Shown: positions 1-11,149 of the stretch, piece after piece
How positions within the stretch are numbered: position 1 is the stretch's first letter
Layout of the letters: each line of letters opens with the position of its first letter
Assembly: GCA_000697355.1 (NCBI GenBank)
Contig: JNEN01001260.1
Span: 558,001-622,000, forward strand
Reading direction: 5' to 3'
DNA from: Syncephalastrum monosporum B8922
Taxonomy: Eukaryota; Mucoromycota; Mucoromycetes; Mucorales; Syncephalastraceae
DNA: 64,000 bases
Notes under the pieces: model-generated
What the model was told of the DNA's origin: nothing
The model's database searches: none
What the model saw: only the letters and a program-made list of their open reading frames with translations
Position numbers and translations under genes: made by a program

Positions 1-964
1 ACAGGAATGAATGGGCTGCAAATTCCAGCAACGACAGGATGTACCTGAAAACCGACAAGGTTGGCACCCAGCATGCCCTTGAGAATTTCTTGTCTCTCTG
101 CGTATAATAGTCAGCGGTGTGAATACACGGCAGACCGGATGCGGCGCCCTGCTTACTTGGTAAACAACGGAAGATCTCTGAACTTGGGAAAGGTGCATGG
201 ACAAAAAGACCGATGCGGACCTTGGGCAGCTTTTCGCGTACCATGGCCGGGACCAATAACAAATGGTAATCATGAACCCAGACTGCGATAGCATGCTCCT
301 TTGTGAACGCTGGCTCGAGAGGGCGTAATGCAAGCACTTACTGATATCGCCGTCCTTGTAGTTGCCCACAACGAGGTCGGCATACTTTTGGTTAACAGCG
401 GCGTACGCATCCCATTGGCGACGTTCAAGACGGCCATCGGTGGCATTGTTCCACAAAAGATAATGCAACAGGGGCCACAGCACTTTCACAATAGCAGCGT
501 GCAGTTGGATTAGTATGGCACGCAAAGTAGGGATGTGCCATCGATGGATACATACTTGTCTTACAATAGCCGTCATAATGGCCAGAGACACTTTCGCTGT
601 CGAGAAAGAGCGGGATGCAGTTGTACTGTCGTCTCAGGTCGGCTGTCAGGTGGGCCTTGTCCGAGGCGTCGACGGTGCGGACCGGGTCGAGGTTCTCCGT
701 GGAACCGCCCTTGTTATATATCGCACCCGTCCAGCCGACGTAGAGTATTTCGCGGTCCTTTTGTAGAGACTCGATGCCGGAGTACATTGCACTATGACCC
801 CGTCGTGGCCGGAAGCACCAAGGTTTGGTATCCTCAGTGGAAGACAGATCATGGTAAATCTCGATAGGAAGCTGGTGGGTCACGTTAATAATGCGCCCGT
901 CAATCTGCTTTGTATCGTTGGCCAAGAGAGGCACAAATTGACAGGGATCGACGGGATCTGGCAT
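1..964 (-). CDS. TPS1: Trehalose-6-phosphate synthase, N-terminal part (cut by window edge)
   Basis: Cytosolic GT20 enzyme that joins UDP-glucose and glucose-6-phosphate into trehalose-6-phosphate. The first in-frame ATG is at 964. Exon 1 (556-964) carries GRIINVTHQLP and the GWTG loop (YVGWTGAIYN), which contact the donor in this family. Introns at about 483-555, 283-341 and about 103-156 have GT-AG borders. Exon 2 (342-482) reads LWPLLHYLLWNNATDGR and exon 3 (157-282) reads WVHDYHLLLVPAMVREKLP, both family hallmarks. The next exon has GMLGANLVGFQ and then runs towards the left edge, so the catalytic C-terminal half is missing here. Read without splicing it looks frameshifted, but splicing restores a normal protein. 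An extra upstream exon cannot be excluded. It is divergently oriented to the MMTAG2-like gene, 418 nt apart. Confidence 0.9.
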
Positions 965-1382
965 GATCTTTCGAGGCAAAAGCCGTCTGCTTTCGACCGG
1001 GCACAAGACGAACTTGCGGAGAGCGAATGATCTACTTTCTGCCAACGTATTGGCTCTTTTGGGTTCAGCAGCCCAAGAATGGCACGTACCATCACTCGCT
1101 TGTTTATCATCATTATCAATCACTATGCTATATTATGCAGAGACATTAGATCGTTGCATTGTCCTTTATATCGAGTGCTGCATCTCTTAAATAGCAAGCA
1201 TAGAACCCAATAGCTTAGCAAGGAGCGGTGGCCAGCACGTTTATCCACTCAAGCAAAAAAAATCCAGACTTGCCTTTTTTAGTCGAAATGGGGGGGGGGA
1301 GAGAGAAAGAGAAAAAGAGAGAGAGTGTGTGTGTGTGTGCCGAATAGAATTAATACATAAACATACGTTTCTTCGCTTCACA
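965..1382. promoter_or_regulatory. Divergent intergenic region TPS1 / MMTAG2-like
   Basis: No gene is seen. A minus-strand TATAAAG lies at 1164-1170 and could serve TPS1. A G-run followed by GA-rich and (GT)n simple sequence at about 1290-1339 sits directly upstream of the MMTAG2-like start. Both promoters must lie in this 418-nt interval. Confidence 0.5.
1290..1339. repeat. Simple repeat: poly-G, GA-rich, (GT)n
   Basis: A run of about nine G is followed by purine-rich GAGA/GAAA sequence and then about seven GT dinucleotides. It lies 45-90 nt before the start codon of the MMTAG2-like gene, so it is probably in its promoter or 5' UTR. Confidence 0.85.
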
Positions 1383-2737
1383 ATGTTTCATCCTTCAAGA
1401 GGAGGCAAGTACTCGGCTGTAGAGCTCCAAGCCTTGATCTAATGTGGCTTCTTTGATGTGTAGGCGTGCGAGGTGGCAAGGACCAGGTATGCACTATTTG
1501 CTGTTGTGGTAACCATTCAGCAGCGGCTCATTCGTTTCGTAGTTTAGCTGGGACGATGTCAAAGAAGACAAATACCGCGAATACTATCTCGGCCATTCGC
1601 TCATGGCTCCTGTGGGTCGATGGCAGAAGGGTGAGTGCGCGAGTGCTGGAATGATTAGGACTAAATCCAAGATCGCAGGCAAAGATCTGACCTGGTTTGC
1701 CAAGGGCTCAAAGGACGACAAGGCCGCTGCACAAGCGGCCGAAGTCGCCAGAATCAAAGAGGCAGAAGCTGAAGCCATGGCAGTCGCTCTGTAAGTGAAC
1801 CTAAAATGGTGAGGAGTGCATACAAAGGTAGCACACTGACACGCGAGCACTAGGGGTGGTAAAAAGAAGAAGACCATCGAGAGCAACGTCACCCAGGAAG
1901 ACTTGCGGCAGGCACTCAAGAAGAACGAGGATTCGGATGAGGAGGATGCTGATAATGAGAAGGGTCTTGGCTATGGAAGGTAGGACGCATTCTCGCCTTG
2001 CTTTTTGTCTTGCATTGTTCTCAACCGATATCGATGGATCGATCAGGTCAAGTCGCATGCCGTTGCCCAACCAGAACGAAGAATTCTCCACCGCCTCGAC
2101 TCTTGCGTCCGATTACGCTGATCATACCATGCTGGACTACAACATCGAGACCTACAATCACGACGAACGCCCGGACGATAAAAAGAAAAAGAAGAAGTCA
2201 AAGAAACACAAAAAGGACAAGAAACATAAGCGTCACCGCGAACGCGATTCACGCTCGCCCGATACCAGACGTTCGCGCAGAGACGATGTAAGCGACGACG
2301 AAAGAGGTTCTAAACGTCGTGAGCGCGATGTGCAGTCGCCCACCCGCTCGCGGTCACCTGCCCGGCATCACCGCCGATCCCGGCACCGGGACGCAGATCG
2401 CTCGCGCTCGCCTGCTCCCCGTCGTCGAGAGGACACACGTCCACGCCATCGTCATAGCAGCCCCGAGAGACACTCTTCTCGACAAACGGCATCGCCTTCG
2501 CGCGCTGAGAGGACACCTGCTGAGCCAAAGGAGCGGTCTTTATCGCCTTTTTCACGCCGTCGACTCATGACAGCTGACCGGAAACGTGGCCGTAGCCGAA
2601 GCAGAGACGCACCCCCTCGCTCACCACGGGCCTCGCGGCACTATGAGCGTCGCGAGAGACGCGACGAACCTGATCGTAAACGACGCTCACGGTCCCGATC
2701 GGCATCACCCGTCCATGATAGACGTACCCATCGCTAG
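1383..2737 (+). CDS. MMTAG2-like protein with lysine-rich and RS-like tail
   Basis: Six exons: 1383-1404, 1464-1486, 1543-1630, 1679-1790, 1854-1979 and 2047-2737. They sum to 1062 nt, giving 353 aa without a frame break. The N-terminus MFHPSRGGVRGGKDQ, then [20 protein letters not shown], matches the conserved N-terminal domain of animal multiple myeloma tumour-associated protein 2 (human C1orf35). After residue ~125 the protein becomes a KKKKKKSKKHKK-type lysine block and then a long Arg/Ser-rich tail with RSRS and SPAR motifs, as in nuclear RNA-processing proteins. Function is not established in this family; nuclear localisation is inferred from the basic tail. Intron 1 (1405-1463) starts with GC, not GT, and exon 2 is only 23 nt. 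Convergent with LAS17, 132 nt between stop codons. Confidence 0.85.
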
Positions 2738-2869
2738 TTATCTTCAATGCAGTTTCCATTTCGTAAAAACGTAAAACAACCATGCTTCTCCATCCCTCTT
2801 TCTAATGAGTGATTTATTATTATTGTTATTATATCTCAGTAAGCGTTTATGGCTGATTTATTGCCACCT

Positions 2870-5241
2870 TTAATCATCCCATTCGCTTCCATCACTGCTA
2901 TCATCATCGTCGTCATCGTCATCGTGAATCGCCTTCTTTCTACCATTAAGAGCAGCAATAAGACTCGAAGTGAGGTCATCACCACCCGCAGCCGCACCCG
3001 CAGCTGCACCCGCACCCACAGCTCCACCCGCAAGAGCAGCCGCGCCTGGTCTAGGAGACGAACCGCTCACGGGCGTGCTACGATCCTTGATTTGATCTTT
3101 GGGCGTGCTACGCAGGGCCCCAATTCCGCCAGCGCCACGGATGGCATCCATGAGAGCGCCTCGCCCCGTATCCGAGCTGCCTGTAGACGCCATGGGCGAA
3201 GGTGGGGCAGGCGCAGGCGGGGCAGGCGCAGGCGGGGCAGGCGGGGCAGGCGGTGGAGGAGGCCCCGAAGAAGGTGGTGGCGGAGGTGGCGGAGGTGGTG
3301 GAGGAGGAGGCGCCGCCGAGGTGGCCGGCGGTGCAAAGTACTCAGTCGGCTCGTTCTCCGGGGTAGCATAGGCACTCGAGTCATCATCATCTTGCCCATA
3401 CTGCGTAGGCTGCGTAGGCGGTGGCGGCGGAGCCGCGGCTGGCGCAGGACGCGGCGGGCCACGGGTAGGCGGAGGGGGAGGAACAGAAGGCCGTGGAGGA
3501 GCAGGACGCGTCGTGGCTGGCGGGGGCGGAGGGGGTCCACGGCGACCGCGGCCTGGCAGCGGCGGAGGAGGCGGCGGAACGGGTCGCTTCGCTGTCGAAG
3601 GCAAAGGTGGAGCCGGTGGCGGCGCCGCACGCGTAGGTGCCGGCGGGGGGGCCGGAGGGGCTGGCGTATGGTCCGCCCATTCATCCTCCTCGTCGTCTGA
3701 AGGCTCGGGAGAAGGCGCCTTCTGTTGGGCGATGGCTGTCGCAGCCCAGTTTTGGTCGTGAGAAGCCGGCGATGCAGGCGGCTGTTGCTGGTGGTCGTCA
3801 TCCGTCACCATGGACATGCGATAGTAAGGGTTATTGGACTTTCGCGAATCGGCTCGGTTGAGAGACGGCGGCGAAGTTACAGCCTGCGAGACGGGCCGTG
3901 TGGGAGGTGGTGGAGGTGGGGCTTGCGACATTGGCCGAGCCGGAGGCGGTGGAGGAGCAGGGCTGCCCGCAGGACGCAAGGGCGTGGCCACCATATGCGA
4001 CTGGGGTCTTGCAGGTGGCGGTGGGGGAGGATGACCAGCACGTCTTGATGGGGGTGGCGGGGGTGGAGGACGGCGACCTATGATCGGGTACCTAATTAGC
4101 GGTCCAGTAGTCAGAATAGTTGAACGACTTACCACCGATAGGAGGAGGAGGCGGTGCAGCACGGCGCGCAGGAGGCGGTGGGGGAGGTGGACGCGACGTC
4201 TTGATACCACCGTTCGCAGTCGCTGCAGCTGCAGCTGCATTGGGCCGTGCTGGTGTAGGAGGTGGAAGACCACCCGTGCGCTGGGTCACAAAGTTCTTGA
4301 TGAAGTCCTTGTTGTCATGGATTTCTTCTGCTGGGATGCCAAGCGACTGTAGCTGCTCGAACAGACCATCCCATTCTGGATCGTTGTTCTGAATACTAAA
4401 GCCTTTTTCGGGCGTGTAACCGACATGACCAAGGTGTCTAAGGACGTGCTTGTGAGCAGCTTGGTCTTGCATGATAGCTGCATTTACCTGAATTCAGACG
4501 GTAGGCCAATCTGCGTTTTGTCCACTTTGCCTTTCTTGGCACCGCCGTCTAGTGAATTTGCGATTTGGGCATGCATGAGTTCCTCCTCCATGTTTCGTTC
4601 TTGGCATTGAATACCTTTTTTCTTTGTATTTTGTTTGTTTTTGTGTCTAACGAGCGACTCGCGTGTCATTACTTTTTCGTAAAAAGATGAGGCATCTGTG
4701 GTATCGGCGAAAGAGAGACCAATCATGTATTCCTACAAAAAAAAAAAAAAAAAAAAAAGGAGAATGCATTAGTGACTCGAGTTCGCTGTGAGAGCAGTAG
4801 CAGGCATACATCTCCAGGGAAACTAAAGAAGAAGGGCGTCTCCATCCGCAGCTCGAAGCCGTCGTAAAACTCGTGTTCCCATACAACGCCTTGATGGTGC
4901 TACCGAATAATAGGAAAATATATATGAGTGATATAGACAGTAATAGGCGACCGGAGCAGTAGCAGCATACCCGCAAGTCGACCAACTTGAGATAGAGGGT
5001 CTTCTTCTTTTTGTCTTTCAGAAAGGTCAAGGCACCCCAAATGTTGGTGTAGGCCCATTTGTTCGGATTAGGGTAGGCGACGTACAGACGTGCTACGGTA
5101 GCCGCATAGATTTTCTATAAGACATGACAAGACATTGGTTCACTACAAGCAAGATTCACTACACGTACGACTTACAACGTTGGGCAGCGCACGTCTGACT
5201 TTGTTCTTGTCCTCAGCAGACGTGAGTGCTTTCGAAACCAT
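2870..5241 (-). CDS. LAS17: WASP/Las17-family Arp2/3 activator
   Basis: Nucleation-promoting factor that drives branched actin assembly at endocytic sites. From the ATG at 5241 the domains read in order. First is a WH1 domain (exons about 5176-5241, 4971-5115 and 4790-4905; TVARLYVAYPNPNKWAYTN, FLKDKKKKTLYLKLVDL). Next comes a GBD/CRIB-like segment (IGLPSEFRHLGHVGYTPEKGF). A very long proline-rich region follows, with many PPPPPP runs for SH3 and profilin partners, then a WH2 motif (RGALMDAIRGAGGIGALR), and finally a central/acidic tail ending in a run of aspartates and SSDGSEWDD, which binds Arp2/3. Several GT-AG introns are visible. One has a 22-nt T run directly before its acceptor (4737-4758). 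The GC-rich proline codons create long spurious open frames on the opposite strand. Confidence 0.92.
4737..4758. repeat. Poly-A/T tract in LAS17 intron
   Basis: Twenty-two A on the plus strand form a T22 polypyrimidine tract immediately before the TGTAG acceptor of a minus-strand LAS17 intron. Confidence 0.9.
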
Positions 5242-5641
5242 TTGAGGATGCTCGCTTCGAACAAGGCAGGTCGCCCAGAAGGCGGAGCGTTAGGTTTGAA
5301 TGCATACATTATCTGTCTTTTTATTGGCTGGTTTGAACCAATCATGCCCTAGCGCAAATGCTAAATTATAATGAGAATGAAGATGCCTTAGTTTATGCTC
5401 ACTCTATGTGTGTCTGTGCCTGTTTCGTAGCAAAATGATTCACTCTCTAGCAGAGTGAGTACTATAAGCAAAGGAATTGGCAAAGTCAAGCCTTATCAGA
5501 ACATGCATGTACGATATCTTCATGGACGCAATGGATGTCTTGGTGTAAAGGCAGGAAATTCAGCAGACGTTTATATTGAGATAATGTACAGAAGCGGATG
5601 CAGAGTGTAAGAAAGGTGGATTTTGAGGATCTGTAGGGAAT
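5242..5641. other. Intergenic, LAS17 upstream / MFSD5-like downstream
   Basis: Four hundred bases between two minus-strand genes. It must contain the LAS17 promoter and the 3' UTR of the transporter. No further gene or clear motif is seen. Confidence 0.5.
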
Positions 5642-7356
5642 CTAGGGTTCTTGGGGGGAAGGCCGGCCCTTATATTTTGCTGTGACAACCACCGCGCCAG
5701 AGAAGGTCATAACAGAGCATATGGCAAACATCATGGTAGTGGACATGTTATTCACCTAAGAAAAAATTGGTGTCAGGATACATAAAGCACGTTAGGTGCA
5801 CAGCACATACGTTCCACATGATGACACCGATTCCAAGGTTCATTGGGATGCGCAGTAACGTCATGACGGCTGCTCTAGTCTCTTCAGGTATCACTTCGGC
5901 CTTGAGGGATGCAATGGCCGGATAGTACATGCCCGTGCAGAACTCAAAAACGTGGTATGCGACTGCCAGAATCGGAAGCTGCGTGGCTCAGATCAATAGA
6001 TGTTACGATACCCACTTCCCTTTGCTTACCGAAACGGATCCGGTATATACAATAGACCCGAAGGCAGAACTTGCGAGACCCAAAGCAATGATTAAAAGCT
6101 TATCCTTGGATAGTTTCGACTCAAATGATTGGAAAGTGAGAGAACCAATCATGACTGCAAACATCATGGTCGAGAATAAATAGCCCAGTGGAAGAGTCTG
6201 CTCGCGGTCGCCCACTGAAGGGATATGTTAGCTATGTAAGACTGCAGAGGCTCTTGCACTTACTGTATATGGTTGCGGCGTTTTCAATTGCCGGTGTATA
6301 CAAAAGAACAAACGTGTACATGGCACACTCAAAGACTGTTTGCGCAGTAGCAAGAACGAGTATATTCGAATCTACAGATATACTTGTTGAGTAAGATCGA
6401 GCCATAATATGCTCACAAAGTCGGACAAACCTTTCCACATGATCTGACATCCCTCTTTCAGAGTGCGAGTCAGTCGTGTATTATGCTAACACAAGAATGC
6501 ATAAGAAGCAGAGCTTAATTTGGTTTCAAAACTCACCATGCCGCTTGATTCACCGTAGTTCTCTGTCCAAGTGGAGGTCATTAATAGAGCAGCGACACCT
6601 TGTAAAGCGATGGCCAAGACATAAGGAGCTTTAAAACCGCCAATATCCACGGATGCATTAGCAACCACACCAGCGACGATAGCTACCAGCCCGTTCAAGA
6701 AGGTGCCTGCGGCAAATGTGCGCGAGAGCCAGTCCGCAGGAAATACATGCGATGTATGCTCTGCGACGTACCATGCCTCAAAGACGCTGTACAAGAGCGC
6801 TGTTGAAAGGCCGGATAATACATGCGAAACGAACAAAAGCATGTATTGGTTAAGAAGACGGAGCACAAGCGCAGTGGCTGTGATCGCGCAATAAACGAGG
6901 CACACACGTCTTCGGCCACTGCCATGGCAACGCATAAAACACGTTAGCATCCGCACCTTCCTTTTTCCTTCCCGAACTTGCATACATCCATACAAGAATA
7001 TTCAGGTGCAGAACAGTAAGGATCGTAGAACTTACCGGGAATCGGCCAAGCTACCAACGGCTGTGCCGGCAAAGGCGCCGCTGATGAAACCGGTCAAGAA
7101 CAGGAACGCAATCTGGGCTAGGTCAAGACCGTAGGACTGATATAACTTGTATAAATAAGGACCCTGCAACCAATCGGCACCTGTCAGAGCCGAACCAAGA
7201 AGGGCGATGAGCAAGAGACAATGCGTTGTAACGAAACCTGAAAACCCTACCCATAACGGTCAAGTAGACGGAAAGGTACTTCCATTGCAGAGCCTTGAAC
7301 CGACGCGCTTGCTCCTTGGGCGAGCCTGACTCAATATTTAAGGACTCCATCGTCAT
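5642..7356 (-). CDS. MFS transporter, MFSD5 (molybdate-anion transporter) type
   Basis: Multi-exon, twelve-span membrane transporter. The diagnostic stretch is DWLQGPYLYKLYQSYGLD followed by GFISGAFAGTAVGSLADSR (about 7032-7190), the MFSD5 signature near the first loop. Later exons give LLFVSHVLSGLSTALLYSVFEAWYV, ATAQTVFECAMYTFVLLYTP and FEFCTGMYYPAIASLKAEVIPE, all conserved in this family. Splices such as CQIMWK joined to DSNILVLATAQ restore frame. The last exon ends with a TAG at 5642-5644. Start ATG is 7356 (or 7350). An in-frame ATG at 7503 would add about 49 residues of unlikely sequence. Animal and algal members import molybdate; the substrate here is inferred only from homology. Confidence 0.85.
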
Positions 7357-10300
7357 CTTTTGGAAATGATGACTCAAGGATTCTGTTGGTGGGTTATTCA
7401 ATAAACAGGCAAGCTGTGCTTCCTTAATGAACTGCAAGCCTGTGTGTCTAACATTTCTGATCCCGTTTTGGCGTATTTTAGTGTTTTTAGCCCAACTTGG
7501 CATTGGATCTACCTAAAAATTCACCGGTCTATTTGTGTTTGCTACTTTCTTGTACGTCGTGGTCAAACTCGACATGGACGTGTAAAGATACATGTACGTC
7601 TATATATATAAATGATAGTTTTGGAAAGGTAGTTTAGTAGCATAAATCAAGACCCCACTCCAAGCTCGATCTTTTCCTCCTATGCAAACCGCCTTCTTAA
7701 TTTTTCAAGTCCTTCACTTCGTTTTTGGACTATGGATATAATCAGTCAAAGCAGGAATACATCTACTTCAAATGGCACTGTAACAGATATAGCCTTATGA
7801 TCATCGATGTCTATCTGGATAACCACTGAACATTGTGTTTTTGGTTCATCTCTACCATTCTTACGTATTTGATCGACGTTGGTGCAACTTCAGTCCAGTG
7901 GAGAAAAGCCTATGTTTCGGCGCTTGAACTTCGAAATCCTATGGAATCCCTCGTCACGTAAACAGTGATTCGCGGTAATATTGTGGTTATCTTCTCCCTG
8001 CTGACGCTTCACAGCCGTCCTGTGAAATACATGTCTAGAATATTTTGGTATAGCTAAGCAGATACAATCGATCTTTTGTCAAATGAGCTTTATACGTACC
8101 ACGTGGAAGTCTACCAGGCCCTTTCCCCTTGAATCTTTTACAGCATTCGATATTGAGCACTAGGCAGTCATACGATGATTTACTGAATACAAAGATAATC
8201 AGGGTATGCTATATGAGGACATCATGCGATCCAGCTTTAAAATTGAAACACAGGCGAGTTAAAACCACCTCCTTGTGCTTTCTTATTCCCGCCTCTGGTT
8301 ACCCGAAGCATGCTCATGACTCCCATGGAGTCTGCACAATAATCTGTTCTTTTCGAGAAGTTTTTCCGTAATCAAACTGTGACTGGCAAGGGGTGGGAAG
8401 GATGAACCTTGATACGGTTATTTAGAAGCGCGGGGTGGCTGATCGCGAGCATAGTGGGGTCGAGCACCATTCCTGGGCGAGCCTTGCATTTAGCACTAAC
8501 TTCGAATCCACAAACGATGGTTTATTACCATTAATGTTCGGTCTTCCGTGTCTCTCATCTCCGTTATACGTATGATTTGTCTTGGCTAGGTAATATATCT
8601 CGAGTATGTGGCATTCCAAGAATGATGACGATGATAACAAAAAAGCCAAGATTCTTATGCTGCATCTGCCGCTTCCTCAAAGTGTTACGTAACAGACTGC
8701 ATGACGGTTACACGATCTGGAACGTAAGCTGGTTTCCAAATTTGAACCTTGCGCAACTGTCTCCAGCCAGTTATACCCTACGCAATTTAGGGGGTGCGCG
8801 TAGAAAATCGAGCGCTTGTCAGTTGATCTCCCGCTTCAAATTAGGAAAAACCGCCTGTGGCGGGAGATAAACTATCCCCCCCTTTTGAAGAGTGTATCTA
8901 GATCTAACTCCACTTTACGGCATGAACAGCTTGGCTTTCTTGGCACCTGCTGCTGCTGATGTACCTCGATGTGCTTTTGGTTCTTAACTGTATGCTGGAC
9001 TCTGTCGCAAGTGAAACACGAAACATAGCATATGCAGTACCAGCAACACACTACTATATTTGATCATTTCCCCAATATTTCTGTTCGCATTTTTACCCAC
9101 TATAGTAGTTGTGTAGATAGTACTAAAACATGTCTACATTGGATTGTGCCGCGTTCATATATCGTGTGATGGAAGAATGGTATGTACTGCTCTAAACATA
9201 TGTCTATACTATAGGTCAGGGCCTCATAAGTTTGAATATTGTTTAGAACACATAACTTAATATGGTAATTGCGTAACACTTTAAATTTGTTCTGGTGTCT
9301 CATTGTCAATCATATGCAGCAGGGCGTATGGTCTCCACATTGTTTATATACTTGGCACATATGCAACCTTAAAAGCAAAACCCGGCTAGTAAAACAAATC
9401 TAAAGTCTGATAGTAGCTGTCCGATACTATCACGTTTATCCAGTTTGGGATTTATTTGGACTATACATATCAGTTGTAAACATACTAATTAACCTCTCTA
9501 CTGATTGCAAAAGCTTGAGCTAGTGACGGTGTATGTTGCTCGTCTCATCCCTCCACTAATTTTTAGCTTGTTATTTCGGCGGCGCATGCGATAATGATTT
9601 CTTCTGTTACTTATAGGACTGGTCGAGTATATGCATTCATGTTCTGGACTCTTTCTAGGCATCGCATAGATGCAAGTAAGGGACGCTCGATACTCCTAGA
9701 AAAGTTCCACAATATTCTCTGATTGTAACAGATTTTCATTTAAATGATTTAAACCTTAAACAGTACGTCGATCATGTAAAGACGTGTGTGGTGAGTAATG
9801 TGTGAGCGTGCATACGATGCCTGCCAAAAAGGGTCAGTCTTCCGGGCTCTGTGCATCACTCCCGCCATCGCCCCTATCCTTCCACATTAAGAAACAAAAG
9901 CATTTTGGGGGATCAAGGATGTATGTTGGGTCATATACTATGTACTGGCCACCCTACCGCCAATGCAGTTACAATCTAAACATGTCAGTGCAGCGGAGGA
10001 TATATAGCAGCGATACTTTGTATATTCGAAGTTGATATCGCAAAAAATGCTTATGCAGGCAGATACGGGGTTTGATGTCCATATCCCAATTTGACGCCAT
10101 CAATAAAACTAAAGTACATGTAAGAAGTGAAATGACATGATTTTTTTTGGCGTAAACCAAATCAGGTCACGTTAACAATTTGCTATTGGTAATGTGGCAT
10201 TAAAGGAAAAGGTTAGCTTGGGATGGAACATGGCTGAATTGTGATGATCCCCGCATTCCCCCCCCCCGTCCAGGAACCCGGATGCTGCTAGCAGGTTACC

Positions 10301-11149
10301 GTATTCATTCCAACTATGATGAAAATAAAAAATACTGAGCAGCAAAACCCCACAAGTGGGTATCATCGTGCCGAGACCATTTATCTTTACTGTATCAAAG
10401 CATCGCTCATTCAGGAGACAGGTAATATGCTACTAGGATGCTTTAATACTTGGGAGAGAACACATTGTCAACGTTTCTCGCTTTCTGCAAACAGCGCAGA
10501 GTTTTAAGGAATCCATCATGCGGGAGGGACGGCTACAAGTGTTCTGAGCTATCTGCACCCGACAACAGAGCGAATAAGGCAGTCTGTGCGCGATTATGGT
10601 TAGTACTCGAGTGCAATGGTCCATTACTAAATCGGGAGTGTCATCCGTGGCGGATGATGGTTCCAGCCACAGTATTGAAGTTATCCTTAATGGTTGAATG
10701 CGGAATGGATGCAGCTGTTTCATACGACACAAGGAAACAGCATATCAGCCACATTTGTACGCGCCATGCATCCCATACCAGTATGTACACAGGGGGAATA
10801 CCTTGTAAATGGATCTGGGCCCTGGCACTGAATACCTCGGGCTGTTTGCATTCAGTTGGGGTTAAAATCGAATGACCTTTTGACATGTTGCCTGCTGCTG
10901 ATCGCCACGTGTGGTACCACAAACAATTCCAGACGAGGAAAGAGACAAAGAGAAGAAGGGGTTGAAGAAAACGGGGGGGGGGGGAGAGACGAGTACATGT
11001 GAGGATGTGGAGGGGACGATACGAAAGCTGACGGCGAATACAAAGATGGTTGGATGGAGTGGGATTATTGGGGGGAGGGGTAGACTGGTAGGCTGGTGAG
11101 GGTTACAACTCACGGGATGTTGCCGATCGCCACGACGGGTTATTACTAG
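7357..11149. other. Gene-poor AT-rich stretch, 3.8 kb
   Basis: No convincing coding region is found on either strand. Open frames are short, lack family motifs and are not joinable across plausible introns. It holds the MFSD5-like promoter at its left end, an imperfect inverted repeat at 8821-8873, C- and G-runs near 10259 and 10973, and otherwise AT-rich sequence. It may include decayed mobile DNA or regulatory sequence, but nothing identifiable. Confidence 0.6.
8821..8873. repeat. Inverted repeat (hairpin), 14-nt arms
   Basis: Arms AGTTGATCTCCCGC (8821-8834) and GCGGGAGATAAACT (8860-8873) pair at 13 of 14 positions around a 25-nt loop. It is not associated with a recognised gene. It could be a transposon relic or a structured RNA element; neither is shown. 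Confidence 0.6.

Noticed and set aside
425..1123. Frameshifted TPS1 pseudogene
   Set aside because: The apparent frame breaks coincide with GT-AG introns; splicing restores the conserved trehalose-6-phosphate synthase sequence.
3099..3761. Gly-rich plus-strand proteins opposite LAS17
   Set aside because: They are reverse-strand images of the proline codons in LAS17; there is no start context or family match.
10450..10922. Overlapping frames on both strands near 10.5-10.9 kb, possible transposon relic
   Set aside because: No transposase, reverse transcriptase or terminal repeat is visible.
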